This document shows, piece after piece, positions 61,168 through 64,000 of a DNA stretch of 64,000 bases (position 1 is its first letter; each line of letters begins with the position of its first letter). The notes under the pieces were generated by a model. The model had not been told where the DNA came from, ran no database searches, and saw only the letters and a list, made by a program, of their open reading frames with translations. This DNA is from CAWIHA01 sp963835855 (lineage in GTDB: Bacteria; Acidobacteriota; Terriglobia; Bryobacterales; Bryobacteraceae), in NCBI GenBank assembly GCA_963835855.1, contig CAWIHA010000025.1, positions 62,001 through 126,000 on the forward strand. The letters run 5' to 3'. The position numbers and the translations under genes are program-made.

Positions 61168-61615
61168 CCGGAAGTGTGTGGAGTGCATCCTGAGAGCACG
61201 GTCCGGACATCCACCTCCCCCGAGATTTTCATCCGGACCGGGCTCGCAAGAGACTTTTCCTTTGTAACAGGGGGACGGCACGGAAGGCCAGCGGCGAGCC
61301 GCGATTTCCACTGGATTTTTACAAATTTGATTTCGCGCGTTTGGTTGCGATTAGCGGCGCCGCGGTGTGGAAAAATTGTCTATAAAACCGGCGACCCATG
61401 AAATGTTCAGGCGTTGATGTTCTCGTCATGGTCTGGTCGATCATTTTGTGCCAGGTGAACGGGCGGACGGGATTCAGTTCCGCTTCGACGCTGCCGCGAA
61501 CAGGTTCAAAAACAACGCATCTTCGCTTTCACCCGCTTGCATAAAGAATTCTGAAGCTGAAATCTGAATCCACCCTGCCGCACGTTGCATCAAACCCGTG
61601 ACACGGATTCTCTCC
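61168..61615 (+). other. Intergenic region, AT-richer, with candidate promoter
   Basis: About 450 nt before the response-regulator gene. Around 61310-61400 it is AT-rich, with TATAAA at 61381-61386. A 48-codon frame starts at ATG 61398 but has no RBS or recognisable motif. Nothing else was identified. Confidence 0.4.
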
Positions 61616-62020
61616 ATGTCTTTCGAACCGGCCGATCACAAATCTGCCACCAAGCTTGTGTTGCTTGTGGAGGACGAGCGCCAGGTGCGCCACCTTCTCA
61701 GCGCCGCGCTGTCAAAGCATGGGTTCGATGTAGTCGAAGCGGGCGACGGCCTGGAAGCCTTATTGCTTTTGCAGGAGAGCCGTCCTGACGTTGTAGTAAC
61801 GGACATAATCTTGCCAAATCTGGACGGCATTTCCGTTGCACAACGGGCCGCGGCGCTTCACCTGGATATTCCGGTTGTCTTCATTTCTGGCTTTGCCGAT
61901 GTTACGCTGTCACGTCTCGAAGACATAAGCATCAAATGGGCGTTTGTGCCGAAGCCGTTTCCGGTAGCCAAGCTCGTTGAGACGGTGCGGAGCGTTTTGG
62001 AAACCGAAGAGGCGGCGTGA
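61616..62020 (+). CDS. Single-domain response regulator
   Basis: 134 residues from ATG 61616 (GTG 61598 is an alternative). A receiver domain alone: acidic pocket in LLVEDERQVR, phosphoacceptor Asp in VVVTDIILPNLDG, switch residue in VVFISGF, and Lys in FVPKPFP. No output domain. It is 132 nt upstream of a hybrid histidine kinase on the same strand, its likely phosphodonor. CheY/Spo0F-like relay function is inferred. Confidence 0.88.
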   Translation: MSFEPADHKSATKLVLLVEDERQVRHLLSAALSKHGFDVVEAGDGLEALLLLQESRPDVVVTDIILPNLDGISVAQRAAALHLDIPVVFISGFADVTLSRLEDISIKWAFVPKPFPVAKLVETVRSVLETEEAA

Positions 62021-62152
62021 AGCATTTTTGGACACGGCTCAAGGTGGGGGCGCTGTAATTCCGCAGAGTTTCAGGCTATAATCTCCTGGACGCGACGAAG
62101 GCATTCCTCTGCTATCCTGCGGCAGGGGACGGCTTTCCAAAGGAGAGCGCTC

Positions 62153-64000
62153 ATGCCGCGACGTGAAAGCGGCGTCCTCCCCCTACGTTCTGAACGGGCT
62201 GATGAGCTGAGGCGATCGCCAGACGCGACGTCCGCATTTCCGCCAGAAACACCTGTGCACCACGCAATCCTGCGATACGCCGTGGGTATTGCTGCGGTTG
62301 CGAGCGCACTCGCTGTCCGGCTGCTACTCCGGCCCCTGCTCGGTACCGAAGCGCCGTACGTGATGTTCTTTATAGCGACGATCGTAACCGTTTACGCCGC
62401 TGGGCGGGGGCCGGCGATTCTTGCCACCCTCCTGGGCGGGTTCGCGGCCGACTATTTTCTTATTTCGCCCCTGGGACACCTTGAGTTCTGGACGGGTGCC
62501 GGGGCGGTTTGGGCAATTCTTTACTTGCTGGTCTCGGCCGCCTTTATCGCAGCAATGGATGCTCAGCGAAGGCAGCGGCATCGCGCGGAAGCGGCCCTTC
62601 GCGAACGCAAACGCGCCGAGGACGAGCTGCGCGAGAGCGAAAAGCGGCTGCGTGCGCGGGCCGCGGAGCTGGAAACGATTATGGACGCGGTGCCAGCGGG
62701 CGTCTTCATTGCGCGCGACCCGGAGTGCCGCTCCATGATCGGCAATCGCAGGGCTTGCGAGCTTCTGCGGATGCCGGCCGGCAGCAATCTCTCGAAATCC
62801 GCGCCCGATGATCAGAGACCGGCGCACTTCCGGGAGATGAAGGACGGCAAGGAGGTGCCGCCGCAGGAGCTCCCGATGTACAAGGCCGCTAGAACGGGGC
62901 AGCCGGTCCGGAATTACGAGTTTGAAATCGTGTTCGAGGGCGAAGCTCCCCATTTCTTGCTCGGCGACGCCATGCCGATGCTGGACGAAAATGGCCGCTC
63001 CCAAGGCGCCGTGGGGACATTCATCGACATCACCGAACGCAAGCGTTTCGAGGAGCAGCTCCGGCAGAGCCAGAAGATGGAGAGCGTCGGGTTGCTGGCC
63101 GCCGGAATCGCGCACGATTTTAACAACCTGCTGGCGAGCATCATGGGATACGCAAGTTTGCTGCACACGGAGGTTGCCGGAGAGAGCTTGGAGCGCGTCG
63201 AATTCATCCTTCAGGCCAGCGAGCGAGCGGCTGATCTGACTCGTCAACTGCTTGCTTACGCCGGCAAGGGCCGATTCGTCATGGAGCCCGTGGATCTCTC
63301 CAAGACAGTGCGGGACATGATGGAATTGCTCCGCGCCTCGATACCGAAGAAGGTAGACTTGCGGCACGAGCTCGCGCCCGATCTCCCGCCCATCGAAGCG
63401 GACCGCGGGCAGATTCAGCAAGTCGTCATGAACCTCGTTCTGAACGCGGCGGAAGCGATTCCGGAAAGCCAGACGGGCGCCGTCATTGTGCAAACGAGCA
63501 TTGAGGAAGTTGCCGCTGCGCGTACGGTCACTGACGCTGTTTCGCACACGGCTGTGGCGCCCGGCAAGTACATTTGCCTTGAAGTCAGCGATACCGGCGC
63601 GGGCATCGGCCAGGCGAACAAGGCCAGGATTTTCGAGCCATTCTTCACTACGAAGCTCCTGGGGCGCGGGCTTGGCTTGCCGGCAGTGGCCGGAGTGGTC
63701 AAGGCGCATCATGGAGCTATCCAGGTCATCAGCGCTCCTGGCAAGGGAAGCACGTTCCGTGTGTTTCTTCCCGCCAGCCTGAAGCACGTCCACGACGGTG
63801 CCGAGGCCAGCGAAGACAATCTCCGTGGAGCTGGCACGGTGCTCGTTGTGGATGATGAAGAGATGTTGTGCAAGTTCGTTCAGACCGCCCTTGAGAGATT
63901 TGGGTACACGGTGCTCACCGCGGAGAACGGGATCGCCGCGATTCGCGTGCTTGAAGAGAACGCCGGGGCGATCGACCTCATTCTGCTGGACCTGCCGATG
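62153..64000 (+). CDS. Hybrid histidine kinase (3' end outside window)
   Basis: RBS AGGAG is 7 nt before ATG. In order: an N-terminal membrane region of about four helices (residues ~45-145, DUF4118/KdpD-like), a coiled linker, and a PAS domain (ETIMDAVPAGVFIARD... GTFIDITERKRFEE). The H-box is IAHDFNNLLASIMGYA. The ATPase domain has N-box NLVLNAAEAI, G1 DTGAGIG, F-box IFEPFFTTK and G2 GRGLGLPA. A receiver domain follows, starting VLVVDDEEM with its probable phosphoacceptor Asp in LLDLPM at the window edge. The HDFNN type is shared with NtrB-like hybrid kinases. The signal is unknown. Confidence 0.9.
   Translation, partial: MPRRESGVLPLRSERADELRRSPDATSAFPPETPVHHAILRYAVGIAAVASALAVRLLLRPLLGTEAPYVMFFIATIVTVYAAGRGPAILATLLGGFAADYFLISPLGHLEFWTGAGAVWAILYLLVSAAFIAAMDAQRRQRHRAEAALRERKRAEDELRESEKRLRARAAELETIMDAVPAGVFIARDPECRSMIGNRRACELLRMPAGSNLSKSAPDDQRPAHFREMKDGKEVPPQELPMYKAARTGQPVRNYEFEIVFEGEAPHFLLGDAMPMLDENGRSQGAVGTFIDITERKRFEEQLRQSQKMESVGLLAAGIAHDFNNLLASIMGYASLLHTEVAGESLERVEFILQASERAADLTRQLLAYAGKGRFVMEPVDLSKTVRDMMELLRASIPKKVDLRHELAPDLPPIEADRGQIQQVVMNLVLNAAEAIPESQTGAVIVQTSIEEVAAARTVTDAVSHTAVAPGKYICLEVSDTGAGIGQANKARIFEPFFTTKLLGRGLGLPAVAGVVKAHHGAIQVISAPGKGSTFRVFLPASLKHVHDGAEASEDNLRGAGTVLVVDDEEMLCKFVQTALERFGYTVLTAENGIAAIRVLEENAGAIDLILLDLPM

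Noticed and set aside
61398..61544. 48-codon frame in the ilvE/response-regulator gap
   Set aside because: No RBS and no recognisable feature, though a TATAAA lies upstream. Listed only within the intergenic entry.

Overview
The window reads as chromosomal DNA of an Acidobacteriota bacterium, most likely close to Solibacter/Bryobacterales. The sequence is GC-rich. Three lineage-typical families point there: a VWFA-related secreted protein (8614-9669), proteins ending in the Solibacter-type C-terminal domain (27912-30159 and 46701-49274), and a multiheme cytochrome/TPR gene coupled to an FG-GAP/ASPIC-UnbV gene (31944-36385). No phage, insertion sequence, CRISPR array or rRNA was found. The only RNA gene seen is tRNA-Leu(CAG).

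Layout. 1-5.8 kb: end of a lipoprotein gene, argS, acnA. 5.9-8.4 kb: a minus-strand operon led by an S24/LexA-like protein, followed by three small unknown genes, two of which share an 81-nt start and signal-peptide module. 8.6-11.9 kb: a VWFA protein and a repeat-rich secreted protein broken by a one-base insertion. 12.2-16.6 kb: a MocR/PdxR-type regulator, a DUF4386 membrane protein, pdxS-pdxT (PLP synthase) and a low-molecular-weight phosphatase. 16.6-24.5 kb: tRNA-Leu, a GT-C membrane protein, a class V aminotransferase, ROK glucokinase, an MocA-type oxidoreductase, an STAS-domain remnant and rmuC. 24.6-31.8 kb: a secreted MetX-like hydrolase, a coupled NlpC/P60 peptidase and dipeptide epimerase pair, a large secreted protein (frameshifted), and an AzgA-type purine permease. 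31.9-43.0 kb: the cytochrome/CRTAC1 pair, an RraA-like protein, and a complete RND tripartite exporter. 43.1-46.4 kb: an anchored peptidoglycan amidase divergent from a coiled-coil protein, a candidate microprotein and an actin-fold protein. 46.7-54.0 kb: a matrixin metalloprotease with a coupled partner, an NRAMP-universal stress fusion (frameshifted) and a FecR/DUF6600 protein. 54.5-60.1 kb: an envelope glycan operon (HAD hydrolase, GT2, methyltransferase, two tandem GT-C paralogues). 60.2-64 kb: ilvE, a response regulator, and a hybrid histidine kinase that runs off the window.

The most promising candidate for an undescribed system is the 43.1-46.4 kb locus. A diverged actin-like protein, with substituted phosphate-2 residues, sits behind a coiled-coil protein and opposite a membrane-anchored murein amidase. 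Two window-wide patterns also stand out. Four genes are each broken by what looks like duplication of one base, and at least ten genes have a TANNNT box only 5-14 nt before the start codon, as in leaderless transcription.
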